64,000 nt of DNA from Sporodiniella umbellata (taxonomy: Eukaryota; Mucoromycota; Mucoromycetes; Mucorales; Rhizopodaceae). Under the pieces are notes generated by a model. That model did not search any database, was not told the origin of the DNA, and worked only from the letters and a program-made list of their open reading frames with translations. Shown one piece after another: positions 11,072 through 25,015 of this stretch (position 1 is the stretch's first letter; every line of letters starts with the position of its first letter). The stretch lies in NCBI GenBank assembly GCA_025677835.1, contig JAIXMR010000008.1:1-64000 (forward strand), written 5' to 3'. The translations under genes and the position numbers were made by a program.

Positions 11072-12128
11072 TTTATTTTAAACATAGACGGAAAAAGAGA
11101 AGGGAAGAAAAAAAGTGTGGAAAATCCAACTTAAATGGCTGTGTGTGACTTTATTTTGATTCGCAGATTGAGGGGATAAAAAAGAAAAAAAAAATTCGCT
11201 TATTTTCCTTTTTAAAATCCCGGCTGCGAAAAAAACGTGTCACTGATATTTCTCACATCCCCTCAAAAAAGAACACTCTATTTTTTTCGAAAAGATAATA
11301 CGATAGGTTGTACGAAAAACCGGTAGCAAATATTGTGAGATTGAGTGATTTTACAGCCACCCAATGCTCTACAGAGTTATTCACGCGTTCCTTAAAATGC
11401 TCTACGTACCGTGCATAGCTTATCAACCCACTGGCTTTAGAACTGAGATTCGTTTTTTATCATGCTTGAGAGAGAACAGTGAAAAAGAGGTGGGAAAGAT
11501 CGATGGTCTGTAACAGCAACATGTTGACAGATCTGAGAGAGGAAGAAAGATACGCTATGGATATAAATACTTGGTTGTATAAGAAAGAGGCCTGTCTAGA
11601 TAAAGGTCTGCTCTTTTATGCAAAGACACTTCTACTTGTCTATTCCTCTATGAGTCATTTGCGTGTGCTTACAGAGTGAAAAAAAAAAAAAAAAAGTAAA
11701 AAAATGAAAAGCCACCTCAAAAAAAGAAAAAAGAAGTACACGTTCAGTTCGTTTAGCTTGACAGAGATGTAAAGATTTGAAGGTGCTTTCACAAAGCTTT
11801 GTTCCTTTTTTTGGATTAGGTGATTTATTGCATTTCAGCCTCAGTTAGAAAAGCAGACATGTCCCGATCCTCTAATACAAACTGAGTTATTGATAAAGAA
11901 GGTTGTCCTGAATCTAGCACAACTCTGCGCTACACGAATCCTTTTGATCTAGCAGAGAATCACTCTGTTTTTGGTTTTGGCACTTTTTGGATTTTTTCTA
12001 TTGGCAGGTCAAGTTAAGGCGATTGATAAACCACCTTATAAAAAAAAAGTCTCTTCTCGTACCACATGAAGGGCAAAAGGATTATCTAAAGAACTTCTTG
12101 TAGATGAAGTGGTGGATAAATATTTTAA
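11072..12128. other. region between ARP3 and sestrin with a possible small exon
   Basis: Apart from the candidate exon at 11825-11929 no convincing gene is seen. The open frame at 11479-11679 (plus) has no recognisable motif. An A-run of about 16 lies near 11678. The 3' end of ARP3 and the promoter of sestrin fall here. Confidence 0.45.
11825..11929 (-). CDS. possible terminal exon of an unidentified small gene
   Basis: Not recognised. After an acceptor-like GTGTAG, 34 codons read RRVVLDSGQPSLSITQFV and then LEDRDMSAFLTEAEMQ before TAA. The composition is protein-like and the end resembles a natural C-terminus. A plausible upstream exon reads SSLDNPFALHV at about 12065-12100 with a GTACGA donor, but no clear start codon was found between it and the ARP3 stop. 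It may be a real small gene or chance coding potential. The opposite strand also has an open frame here. Confidence 0.3.
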   Translation of the reverse strand, partial: RRVVLDSGQPSLSITQFVLEDRDMSAFLTEAEMQ

Positions 12129-13738
<1,610 letters not shown>

Positions 13739-14099
13739 TTTCTTTTATTTAATTACTCTTAAAAAAAAAAATAGAATAAAACGGAGTATAGACACACGCA
13801 CATAGATTTATTTATATATATATATACGCACACACACATTTATACAGTGTCAAAAGAAGGTGTGTATGAAGCGTGCTGAGATTCAAACTACAGAATGTGT
13901 ATGTCATAGGAGAGGTAGGTTGGATAAAAAAGTCCATAAAGGAGAGGTAAAAGGAGTGCAAAAGAATGAATGGTTTATTATTGTTTTTGATATACCAAAG
14001 AAAACTGGTAATAAATAAAAGAGAGAGAATTAGTAGAAAAAAGAAAGGTGTACGAATATATATATATGTGTGTGTGTGTGCGTGTGTGCGTGTACATGT
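13739..14099. repeat. microsatellite-rich spacer between ARP3 and RAS
   Basis: This spacer contains (TA)n with CACACA near 13812-13840 and TATATATG followed by (GT)n near 14056-14095. It should include the ARP3 promoter and the RAS 3' UTR. No gene is seen. Confidence 0.6.
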
Positions 14100-14907
<808 letters not shown>

Positions 14908-15658
14908 TAAATGAATAAATAGAAAAAAGAAAAGAAAAAAAAAAGAAAAAAAAAAAAGAGAGAAAACAAACAAAAGAGAGTTTTTTATATAATAAAATAA
15001 AGGGGCTAATAATAATAACAATAATAGCAACACACAAACCTACAGAGAGGTCCCTAAAGAAAGCTAAAACGCAAGTATAGGAAAAGGGAGTAGAAAACAA
15101 GAATACAAAAGAAATACTAAAAAAAAAAAAACGCTTATTTGTTTCTAAAGGAGCAAAAAGAATTAATTTTTCATCTCTTTCACTTACACCTCCCTTTTTC
15201 TTTCTTTTGGTAAATAAAGTCTAATAACTAAATACACACACACACACACACACTCACTCACACACTCACTCACACACACACTCACTCACAAAAGATTTAA
15301 AATTTGCATATAAAAACAATCAAAAGCCATACAAAAAAAAAAAAAAAACTAGAAAATTCGTTGTCTCTTTAAGCTTAAACATTTCCAAATCATTGTTTGT
15401 GATCTCGCTTCAAGCCAAAAGTAAAAATAAAAAAGGGAGAAAAGTGTATTGTTGGGGGTTTTAATTGAATACAAAAAACGGTTAGAAAAATACATAAATT
15501 TATGCAGAGTCACACTTACCCAATCAAGAAAAAGACGTAATCATGTGTCTATGTGTGTGTCTACACTGTGTGGGGGTGTGCGTGTATTTAAAAAGCCTTT
15601 ATTTTTGTTTTTATTTTATTTTTCTCTTTTTTTTTTTAAAAAAAAAAACAATAACAAT
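14908..15658. other. intergenic region with CACT microsatellites
   Basis: This is the RAS promoter and the leader of the secreted peptide gene. It holds A-rich and AAT repeats at 14930-15030, a (CA)n/(CACT)n microsatellite at 15234-15288, and poly-T/poly-A runs just before the next start codon. Confidence 0.55.
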
Positions 15659-15847
15659 ATGAAAGCTCTCAGTTTAATGATCTCTTTGGCTTTGTCCGCT
15701 CTCTTGTCTGTTCAAGCCTTGCCTGTATTCGATGCAGACTTAGCAGCCAGTCCATTAATACATTATCGGCCAGTAAACTACCGTGCAGGAAAGAGAACAC
15801 CTACGCTCACCACCGAAGAAAGCAGCCAGTTCGTAAAGGAAAACTAG
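15659..15847 (+). CDS. small secreted peptide precursor (62 aa)
   Basis: This is an intronless 62-aa frame beginning MKALSLMISLALSALLSVQA, a typical signal peptide with likely cleavage after VQA. The mature part is about 42 aa, has no cysteine, and contains one dibasic site in YRAGKRTPTL. That site could be cut by a Kex2-type protease, leaving a short N-terminal peptide ending in Gly or Gly-Lys-Arg. No family is recognised. The start is preferred over an upstream in-frame ATG (15449) because the extension is low-complexity and the signal peptide must be N-terminal. The start codon is preceded by AACAATAACAAT, an A-rich leader common in fungi. A secreted peptide is likely; its role is unknown. 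Confidence 0.7.
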   Translation: MKALSLMISLALSALLSVQALPVFDADLAASPLIHYRPVNYRAGKRTPTLTTEESSQFVKEN

Positions 15848-16463
15848 ACAGCTTTCATGTATATATACATTGGCTTTTCTCTGTTTTTGAAAAGAAAAAC
15901 AGTCCTGCTCTTTTGTCTTATTTACCCCCATCCTCTCTTTATATTGTAAATAGTCTATTAAATAAACCTACTTTGAATTGCTATAACATAAACTGTTAAT
16001 TGAGACCCCGGGTCGGAGCGTGTCCTACTTTAGAAAAGTACGGCAAAGACTTGTATGACCTTTGATATCGTTTGACCAATTCATTTCCATACAACAGAGC
16101 AAAAAGACTCGATTGGATATACGCTAGAAAAGGATATATATGCGCTATTATTATCGCAGTAGTGTTACACTGGTTTATGGCCCTCGGAAGGGGTTCTGTA
16201 GACAGGTTACACTAGACAAGCGATCTGGACAAAATATTTTGGAAATACTCTTGCATGATGACATCGAATCCACTGGCGCACATACAAATACTTGCATAAA
16301 GACGTCACTGGTAATACAGAACAACCTGGATCATGTCATTGATTCGTCAATTCCGTCTTTTTCTTTTCTTTTTTTTTTTTTTGCAAGAATAATAATGAAC
16401 CCATTTCGCATTTTTTCCTTTTCTTTTTTTCTGATTTTTAATTATTATTTTCTCACAGTCAAT
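15848..16463. other. intergenic region upstream of the PEBP gene
   Basis: AT-rich, with no conserved frame. A T-rich stretch ending CTCACAG at 16458 could be the acceptor of a 5' UTR intron of the following gene, or part of an N-terminal extension starting at the upstream in-frame ATG (16395). Confidence 0.4.
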
Positions 16464-17194
16464 ATGGTCCTTATTACATCTGATATGAACATCGCAAACG
16501 CCTTAAAGAAGGCTGAAATCATTCCCAACAGTAAAACGCCATAACCAAAATACATGTGTTTTTCTAAACCGTTTGAAAACTATACTAGTTGTTCCCGAAG
16601 GATTCTCATCTTCTACCCTATTGGACATCAAGTATCCCAAAGGAAATGACGTTGCCCTTGGTAACTTTATCAAGCCTTCAGACTCTCAAGATGCACCCCA
16701 AGTAAACTTTGTTGCCCCTGATCAGCAAGCTCAATATACCCTTTTGATGGTAATAATATATAAGCGCGTTATATATAATGATTGTGGATTCATTTAAATA
16801 CCCTTGTTTTTTTTTCTTTTAGGTGGATCCTGATGCTCCTTCAAAAGAAAACCCTGAATACTCACCTTATCGTCATTGGGTTGTTGTCAACATTCCAAGT
16901 AAATATACAATACCGTGTCCTCTTCTCCTTTTTCTGATTTTTGATCCTTTAAAAATAGGCTCAGCAGATGTTGTCTCTGCTCAACAACTCTCCAACTATA
17001 TCGGTCCTGCCCCTCCACCCAAGACACGTGACCATCGCTATATCTTTTTACTTTATCAACAACCCGCCACACTTGATCAAGTCCAAACCTTCTCTGACAA
17101 GCCTGCGTCTTTCAACTACACAAGCTTTGTAAAGCAAAACAATCTTGAGCTGATTGCTGTCAATTACTTTATCTCTCGTAACGACGATAACTAA
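16464..17194 (+). CDS. phosphatidylethanolamine-binding protein (PEBP / Tfs1 family)
   Basis: Predicted 179 aa in four exons: 16464-16530, 16589-16749, 16823-16898 and 16959-17194. Family hallmarks are VDPDAPSKENPEYSPYRHW, then NYIGPAPPPKTRDHRYIFLL and the C-terminal NNLELIAVNYF. The DPDAP and GPAPP..HRY segments line the anion-binding pocket of PEBPs. Yeast Tfs1 inhibits carboxypeptidase Y and the Ras-GAP Ira2; other members bind phospholipids or kinases. Which applies here is unknown. An upstream in-frame ATG at 16395 would add a hydrophobic leader (FRIFSFSFFLIFNYYFL) that could be a signal peptide. I prefer 16464 because the leader looks like an intron pyrimidine tract ending in CACAG. Confidence 0.88.
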
Positions 17195-19756
17195 TAAAAT
17201 CCTTTTTTTTTTTTTTGCATTATTAAACCCTTTTTGTTTTCAAACTACGATACTTGGGCTTCCGCCTTCTTCTTGTCAAACCAAATATAGGTAATACGAG
17301 AAAAGGTATCGCGTGAGCTTCTTTCTCTCTCAAGCATATGACTTCCCCCACTACTTTTCTTTCTTTTTTTTTTGGGGGGGAGATGGAGACAATGTGTTGT
17401 TGGTTTCTCTTGTTAATACATCTGAACTTTTCTAAAGCTCTAGGAAATATTTCGTATAATGGTTTCGTGTAAGTGTGTGTGATACGGTTGTACGCTGAAA
17501 TCCTTCTTGTCTCCGTTGTTCCGTGGTACAAAGTGTTCAGCTCTAATCAATGTCGCATTTTATAACACGACATCGGTTCTGTACAGCCTTGGTCAAAAGC
17601 TCTTTGTAAACACTCTTTTATCGTCAGGATCTAATAGCGATGTTTTAGAGTAAAAAACAGAAGGGTTTTCTTTGTTTGTTTAATTTTTTTTAAGAGGCTA
17701 GCCCTCTATTTTCCCGCCCGAGCACATACATATAGCTAAATAGGTCAATGACTATTATTCTGAAAAAAAAAAAATTAAAGCTCAAAACAATCTTCGTAGT
17801 AGTTTTGTTTTGACTTTTTCTTTTGGGAGTTATTAATGGTCGACTACCTCAACCTTTATCATTATTTTCTATTTTCAGTATTATAATTGCATGAGCATTT
17901 CAGTTTTTTTTTTCTTATGGCTGTCCATAAATGCAATGAACTTTTAGCAAGCTTTATCACCAAAAGAAACTGTTAGCTAAACATTTACTGGTGTTGGCAG
18001 TGATGGTATGCAAATATTAAACATATGTAGTAAATTCAAAGAAGCTAAATAATGAAACCATTTTTATTGCTGTTGTCTTCATCTCGAGAGCTTCTATTAT
18101 TTTGTTTTTATAAAAGGACACTCACTTGTCTCTCCCTTCTCCTTTCTATACATATAGATATGTCTTGTTAGATATTTATGACAATGCTAGCAAAAGGCAA
18201 CACCTTTAGCTTAGTTAGTAATACTAGGTGTAAAAGTATGGCTCCAAAAAAAAAAAAAAATTCTAGACTGCACAGGAGACCTTGCTGACATTTATTTGCA
18301 GTATGGTTTTGACTTTCCTGTCTTGAAAACAAACTCAAATAAGCATAACCAATGTCTGAAAAAAAAAAGCAACTTCAAATCAGACAGAGGTGCTTGTGGC
18401 TGTCATGTGTATATAAGTGATCTTTATTTAGTACAACAGAGAAAGTCACTTTCCCAATTTCCAGAAAAGAAAGCGTGTATTAAAATTGCTCTGACAATAG
18501 AATTCCTAAGCAACCCTTAGCGTTGGACTTGTAGGAACCTTTTCAAAGGAAAAAATAAAAAACGGTTGTGCATAGATGGCTATATACATCCCTCGACATT
18601 TTTATTGTTGGTCCTAATGTTTTTTTTTAAAAAAGAAAAGCATAAACGATACGGGCAGCACATAAAAGTGTATTTCTTGATTTGAAAAAAAAAAAAAAAA
18701 AGAGCCCTCGCTTTAAGACCCCAGGTCTTTAAATGTAATTTTTCGTATATACTTACAAAAAAAGACAGGAAACGCAAACGCAGGAAGGTGGCGGGATACT
18801 CTTTTTTTTTTTTTTTTACTTGACTTGACTAGACTTATTATATGGTGCATTTATATGACTGTATGTATAAAGCAGCATTATCATACATACTTCAGTTTAG
18901 TCTACAATCGTCAATAATTCTTTAGGACAAATGAGTTAACAAATGATATAAATCATATAGTAAAAACATATATACCCAAATTAAGAAAAAAAGAGTCAAG
19001 TGCTTCATCATTCATATCTGATAAAGCATGCTTGGTGTATTGACAAGTTCCAGCATGTTTCACTGTGGTTACTATTAAACCATCTTTATTGAAATGGCTG
19101 CAAAAACTCACAGAAGTTTATTGAGAACGGAGGTATACAAAAAAATAGGCATTAATCCGTGACAGTAACAAGCATGGCATATTTGTTTACCGAAGCCTTC
19201 CTTTAATACACTTTAGATTACATCATCCTATTGAATAAAAGCAAAAATACTGACTGTAAAATACGAAAAAGAATTTATAAAACAAAGCAGATGATTGAAG
19301 GAAGTAAACAAAGAATAATAACAAAAAAAAAGACTAGTATAACAGGTAAAGCAGACCTGCTTTTAAAAGAATAATGTGTTGAACTTGGTATCTGACTTGT
19401 CTTCTTCTTTTTTTTTTTTTGGTTCTGCTGAAAAGTTTTTGCCGCTAAACTGTATACCACTGAACCAGAAATACTGTCCTTCTATTACTTCTTCGTTTTG
19501 TTAATTTTAGTAGTACACGATAATAATAAAGTCTTAAATCAGTTTTTTTTTAAAAGAGAGTCTTTAGAAAGTGATAACCTATATTTATTTACAATTGTCT
19601 ATATCTTATGTACCAAACACCTGACTAAAAGGTATTTGCTTACAAAAAGAGTGGAGAGAGAGATTAGATGGCGAAAACAGCTTTTTTTAGTGAGTATATA
19701 AAAACACCCAAGGTTTTTTTTTTAATTGCTTTTATTTAACAATCAACTCTATAGTA
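17195..19756. other. long gene-poor region
   Basis: There are 2.5 kb without a convincing gene. A 30-codon minus-strand frame at 17245-17337 is protein-like but unsupported. Frames at 18296-18520, 18580-18777 and 19498-19701 are A/T-rich and lack motifs. Poly-A runs lie near 17762, 18245 and 18683, and poly-T near 18802. No repeat unit or RNA gene was seen. Confidence 0.5.
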
Positions 19757-20619
19757 ATGGCATTAAGAAATATTTTCAAAAAGTTTCTTGTCAAAGAAGC
19801 AGATATCAGTAAAGACTCTTGGTATCTAGCAGCAGTAAGTTTGGTACAATCAAAGCCTCTATTATTATTTAACTGAGTTGATTAAAAGTATTGCTCCCTT
19901 GCTTATGCCAACCGTTCTCAAGACATTGGGTGTCTTTACAAAGTTGTTACGGAGCATATTGAAGGATTAAAGAACGAATCTGAAGAAGAAAAAGATAAAA
20001 TGTTAGCTACTACTACTTTAAGAATTCAAGAAGCAGGTATAAAATCTGTTCCAATTATTGGTTTCCCAAAGGTAGAAAACAATAGCAAAAAAAAAAAAAA
20101 AAAGCATAAAACTAAACTTTGAATATTAGAACATGAACACTCTAATACATCTGGGAAGCATTTTACCCAAAAGAATCAAAGCACTGTTGCCAGATGGTCC
20201 TATCAGGTAGAGTGTACGTTTATTGTTCATATAGAGACAAAATTTAATAAAACGTTAAAACTAGGTTTGAAGGCTCAGAAAAAAACAAAGAATACACAAA
20301 AATGGGAATAGATTTCTATGACAAAATCTATGATAACAATTCTGATTTATTTAAAACAAGAATGTACAGCGCATATCCGGATTTGGAAAAAACATGCAGA
20401 GATGTTTGCTATCCAGTGTATACAGAGTTTTCAGTCTTGAGTCCAAAAGAAACAAGTGTAGTACTCATGTCTTCCAATATGATCCAAAATACCTTAACTC
20501 AGTACAACATCCATCATCAAGGACTCTTGAATAATGGTGCCACGAAAAAGGAAGTGGAAAATATCAAGTCGTTAGTTGCTAAAATGGGAGGCTATTATGA
20601 TTTAAAAGTGGCTGGCTAA
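19757..20619 (+). CDS. AhpD/CMD-like protein, copy A of a duplicated module
   Basis: Predicted 230 aa in four exons: 19757-19834, 19889-20071, 20130-20206 and 20265-20619. It starts MALRNIFKKFLVKEADISKD. The helical C-terminal part (VVLMSSNMIQNTLTQYNIHH, then GLLNNGATKKEVENIKSL) resembles the carboxymuconolactone decarboxylase/AhpD-like fold of fungal peroxidase-related proteins. The CxxC redox pair of true AhpD is absent from that helix, so peroxidase activity is doubtful. Exon 2 has the conserved piece AYANRSQDIGCLYKVVTEHI. A paralogue with the same intron positions lies at 24100-25015. The gene is convergent with the small membrane protein gene at 20888. Function is unknown. Confidence 0.78.
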
Positions 20620-20887
20620 TTAGCTTGTCCTCTCACTTCAATCAAATAATGTTAATTTGGTATCAATAAACAGTTTCTATTTATTGTTTTTTATTTGTAT
20701 TATTATCTATAAATGGAATAATAGTTTATGATTAGAGTAGAAAGATGCAAAGAAAAAGATAAGAAAAAGGTTGCTTGTTTGTTTCATTCAAGTGTGATTT
20801 TCTATAGTCTAATAGAGAAAAAAAGGTACCAGCCAATAATGAAATGAAAAAAAAAATACTGTTGGGGCATTGGAAAGATAGGTCTAC

Positions 20888-21106
20888 TTAAATAGCGTTG
20901 GCTATACTTTCAGCGTACTTTTCTTGACGATTGATTTTGACATCCACAAATTTTCCGGTTCCCCAAAGAGCACAAGTGACACCAAGACCAATCCAAAATA
21001 AGGTACCATCAATTAACACAGGGGGACTTGCGTAAGGAGGAGGGGTTTTTTTAGCACTGACAGTAGAAATTGCAACAATAAGCAAAGACAGAATATAGAA
21101 AAGCAT
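20888..21106 (-). CDS. small membrane protein, copy A of a duplicated module (72 aa)
   Basis: This is an intronless 72-aa frame. It starts MLFYILSLLIVAISTVSA, a signal peptide or first membrane segment. A proline-rich stretch follows, then a second hydrophobic segment (GTLFWIGLGVTCALWGTGKF) and a short charged tail ending AESIANAI. The family is not recognised. The paralogue at 25218-25475 has nearly the same second membrane segment and tail, which confirms that the frame is under selection. Both copies face an AhpD/CMD-like gene tail to tail at a similar distance, so the two genes duplicated together. A small ER or mitochondrial membrane subunit is possible but not supported by a specific motif. 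Confidence 0.7.
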   Translation of the reverse strand: MLFYILSLLIVAISTVSAKKTPPPYASPPVLIDGTLFWIGLGVTCALWGTGKFVDVKINRQEKYAESIANAI

Positions 21107-21192
21107 TACAAGATAAAATAAGTAGAAAAAAAAAAGAATTTATATTCTGTAAATAGCTCTGTCACTTTATATATACATCTCAAAATAATAAA

Positions 21193-21280
21193 AAGTAGTT
21201 CCGCTGGACCAGGGTAATAGGCAAGCGGTATCTTTCTGTTTTTATCTGATTTCCATCATCTTAAAGATCCGACTGTTTAG
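21193..21280 (-). promoter_or_regulatory. conserved upstream block of the small membrane gene, copy A
   Basis: About 90-170 bp upstream of the start codon, the sequences AGTTCCGCT, GGGTAA, TTATCTGATTTCCATCAT and TTAAAGATCCGA occur in the same order as upstream of copy B (near 25595-25675), while the surrounding DNA has diverged more. This suggests preserved promoter elements. The binding factors are unknown. Confidence 0.5.
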
Positions 21281-22739
21281 CGGTGATAATAAAAGGAAAC
21301 GGAATACAGAATATACTCTACATCCCCTACAGAAAAAAAGTATACAATGTGATATATCACATATTAGAGACCATATACAGAGTAACAATTACCTTGAGAC
21401 AAACACTCAATAGACTCGCAATGAACTACTAGACCATTTGAGATGTAGTATCTATCTTTTTTAAATGAACAAACGACCCATGGAATCCACGTAAAAAAAA
21501 AAATTAAGATCAGATATTTGTATTTGTATCACTTTGACGATGAAACTTGGGGGTACAAAGTTCGTATAAACTACCACTTGATTCAACTTTTCTATCCTGA
21601 AAAAGGAATTGGTCTAGCAAAAAAAAGAAAAAAGAAAATCTTTATAAACGTTTTTTGCTTTTCTCTTATCCTAGCTAAATGCACTATAGCGACGGTTGTA
21701 TACCTTGTTATTTTAGTTAGATATGTTTGTCTTTTAACAGAGACGTTCTAAACCCAGCATTTAGCAATCGGTTAATTGTACGTTTTTGAAATCGAATTTT
21801 AAAACTAATGACACCATGTCAGCGATTCTGTTTTTATACAAATAAGTATTAAATGGCTATACCTACCGACAACAACATGAGCTGTGGTAACAAAAGCCAA
21901 AAAAAAAAAAAAAAGATCCGCACTCGTAAGCATTATTATAGATTTATATTGTTCTTAGCTGGGCTCTCTATAGATACATAAGAGTAAAGACATAAAAAAG
22001 AGGGTTTATAAGCCTCTTTAGCTGACGCCATGTTGTCTCTATTTAGCACTCACGGCGCAAGAAGTACAGCCAAAGGTGAGCTTTTGACCACACTTGTCTC
22101 AATTTTTTTTTTTTTTTTTTTTTTTTGGCAAAACCAAGTATCCAAAAAAAAAAAAATTGGACCTCCTTTCTTTACATACTATCTTGGGTATAGGGTGTCG
22201 TTTTCTTTTATCGATTTTAAACTCAGGATCTTTTCATATTGAAGAAAGTTAAAAACTGATCTCATTATTAATTTGGGAAACCCGAAAAGAACTTGAAAGC
22301 TGTGGCTTTGTTGCATTTACTGATAGATAAGATTTTCTCAAAAATGGAACTGACAGAGGCCAACAAAAAGATGGTTTTGTTAGTATTGTATTGAATGGCT
22401 CTTTATATATTATTTTAATTTTTACGTAAAACGTGATTTCTTTATATGCCATTTGGAGTGTTTATACCACAGTGTGTATTATCCTACCAAGCTGCTCATG
22501 ACTATGGGTGTAACAGATCTTTTGAATCATTCTTTTTTTGCTTGGAAAATGGTTCCTTTTCAAAAAGCCCAACGCCTTTTTTCGGCTTGAACCATTATTG
22601 CTAACGTACAAAGGCAAAGACATGCTTAAAGACTCGAAAGTTTTTAATATTTAATTTCCAATGTCTAGAGAGTATCAGGTGACCCATATGCACTATTAGT
22701 GACATAAATACTTTCTTCTTAAAAAATCTTTGGGCTTTG

Positions 22740-22823
22740 TTAAAAACGCTTATTTAGAAATTAAAAACGCTTATTTAGAAATTAAAAACGCTTATTTAGA
22801 AATTAAAAACGCTTATTTAGAAA
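22740..22823. repeat. 21-bp tandem repeat, four copies
   Basis: Four head-to-tail, nearly perfect copies of the 21-mer TTAAAAACGCTTATTTAGAAA fill this interval. There is no associated gene. It is probably a young minisatellite, although a protein-binding array is possible. Confidence 0.85.
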
Positions 22824-24099
22824 TTAAGAAGGATTAAGAGCAAATAAAAGAAAAAGAAAAAGAAAAGAGGTAACTACAATCAGTTCCAACGGTTGTTTAT
22901 AACCATAGGAATTTATCGTCAAAATAATCGAAACAGAATCCGATAGTGAAACTCAAGAGGGCTGTTATCCATTGAAGCCCGCTTTTCCATTTTTTTTAAA
23001 AAAATATAAAACGTCGCCTGAAGCTAATGCTATATAACACAGTTTCTGCTTGGTAAAAAAATTTGAAATTGTTGCAATGTTTTATTATTAAAAAAATGCT
23101 GCAACTATGTTAAGAAAAAAAAGAGACAGCTATACTCCATAGTATATTTACATACATGTAGAATGGTACTTGTAGAAAAGTAAATTAAGAAATGTTAAGA
23201 CTAGAGATTTACAATGCTCAATTTTTTTCTTGAAGACCAGAAAAAAAAAAAAAAAAATACAGCTGGTTTTCATATACTTAACTATAGTGACTGGAAACAG
23301 TGATGGATAATAGTGTTTAGTCTGTTACTTTTTATCCATTTTACATCTAAAGAGGCATAAGAAAGAAAAGGTTAAAAAGTTACGATATGTGAATAAGAGC
23401 ATGGTAAAATAAAAGTATATTTACGGTGTCGAAAACACGTTTTAAAAGTTTTTTTAAGAGTTCAATACAGCATGTAGTCATAAGAGAAAAAAAAAACATG
23501 TAGACAAACAGACATGATTTTACATGCAGTCTTCTCTCTTACTATCAAACGTGAGTGCATTGCTATCTTCAGGGGGCTGGTTGGTAAACTTTCAGCTAGC
23601 TTTTAGAATCTTCAAGATTTCGAAAGAATCTTACAGAAAACAGTGCTTTGGAAAGCCACTAAATCACACTATATACTTTTACTTGTACTTTCTGTTAGTA
23701 TGGTCGGGTTTTTGTTCTTATTATCATCTTTATCACTATGAGTATTTAAGCAGAGCTTTCAAACGTTTTGATTAAAGCAACAGGGCTCCGAGCAAAAAGA
23801 GCTACAGTCATTATCTCTTATTAAAAAACAAGTTGTACACGTGCACTGTTTTGGAGATCAGCTATATCTCCAATTATCTGAATAGCTATTAATTCTGAAT
23901 GTTAGATCGATACATAAATAACCAGATAGATATGTTCTAGAGCGTAAAAGTGTTTTTGATTGAGAAGAAAATCGATCAGTCCCGTAACAGGTGACCGAGT
24001 TAGCATCATCTTGCAACTTTTTAGAAGAAACAATGAAGTATAAAAACCTCGAATATTGCTATTGTTTTTTGCATCAAAAAACCTATTTTACTTATAGCA

Positions 24100-24482
24100 A
24101 TGGCATTAGCAAATATTTTAAAGAAGTTTATCGTTAGAGAAGCAGATATTAGTAAAGAGTCTTGGTATTTGGCAGCAGTAAGTGAAGTTTTTTCTTGGCA
24201 TAGCTTTACCCCTTTTATAAACAAAACACTAATTTTTGAAACAGTCTTGCTCAATTGCTTATGCTAATCATCCGAAAGACATTGTGTGTCTTTACAAAGT
24301 TATTTCTGATCACATCACAGAGCTAAAAAACAAGACCCAACAAGAGAAAAATCAGCTATTAGCTAAAACTGTATTGAGAATACAAGATGCAGGAATAAAG
24401 TCTTTTCCACTAATTGGTTTTCCTAAGGTAAGTAAAGAAAAGAAAATGTGTATACACAAGTGAAATCTAAAATACCTATACC

Positions 24483-24514
<32 letters not shown>

Positions 24515-25015
24515 AACAATAAAATAGAGTTCGAGTGCTATAATGCAGTTGGGAGATATTTTGCCAGATAGTATAAAGGCACTTCTACCCGATAAACCAA
24601 TAAGGTGAGTAAGTAGTCTATGACATATAACACATATTAACCCAATAATACAATTAGAGGAAGCCACGATTTGGGAGCCGTTACTAGCTATAGAAAAATA
24701 GGACAAGAATATTTTAACAAGATTTATGATGACACTACAAAGTCTTCCATGCTAAGCATGCGTAAGGCATATCCAGATCTGGAGCAAACTTGCATGCAAC
24801 ATGCTTATCCAGTGTATGCAGAGTTCTCGATACTAGATCAAAAGGATACAAGTGTGGTAATTTTGTCTTCAAACATGATTCAAAATGCTATCAGTCACTA
24901 CAAGGTTCATAAACAGGGTCTATATAATAATGGCGCAACAAAACAAGAAGTGGATAAAATCACTTCGGTTATTACTGAGATAGGGAACCACTACAATTTG
25001 AAAGTACCAGCTTAA
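24100..25015 (+). CDS. AhpD/CMD-like protein, copy B of a duplicated module
   Basis: Predicted 231 aa in four exons: 24100-24177, 24245-24427, 24528-24604 and 24658-25015. The first three exons have exactly the same lengths as in copy A, and the fourth is one codon longer. It starts MALANILKKFIVREADISKE. The conserved C-terminal part reads VVILSSNMIQNAISHYKVHK and GLYNNGATKQEVDKI. The CxxC pair is again missing. Exon 4 starts with a different linker (GSHDLGAVTSYRKIGQEYF). Both copies are intact, so neither shows signs of decay. A long T-run lies at 24483-24509, inside intron 2. Confidence 0.78.

Larger units (their letters stand above)
21107..24099. other. long non-coding stretch inside and after duplicated block A
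   Basis: Up to about 22,270 this is the duplicated flank of module A, with several short blocks matching 25.5-26.6 kb. The block at 21193-21280 is the probable promoter of the small membrane gene. From 22.3 to 24.1 kb only simple sequence and the 21-bp tandem repeat at 22740 are seen. Open frames such as 21518-21751 and 23524-23775 are not conserved between the two blocks. Confidence 0.5.

Noticed and set aside
11479..11679. Plus-strand 66-codon frame between sestrin and ARP3
   Set aside because: No motif, no splice partner, and composition typical of AT-rich noise.
12053..12128. In-frame continuation after the ARP3 stop as stop-codon read-through
   Set aside because: The protein already ends at a normal Arp3 C-terminus, and no read-through context was seen.
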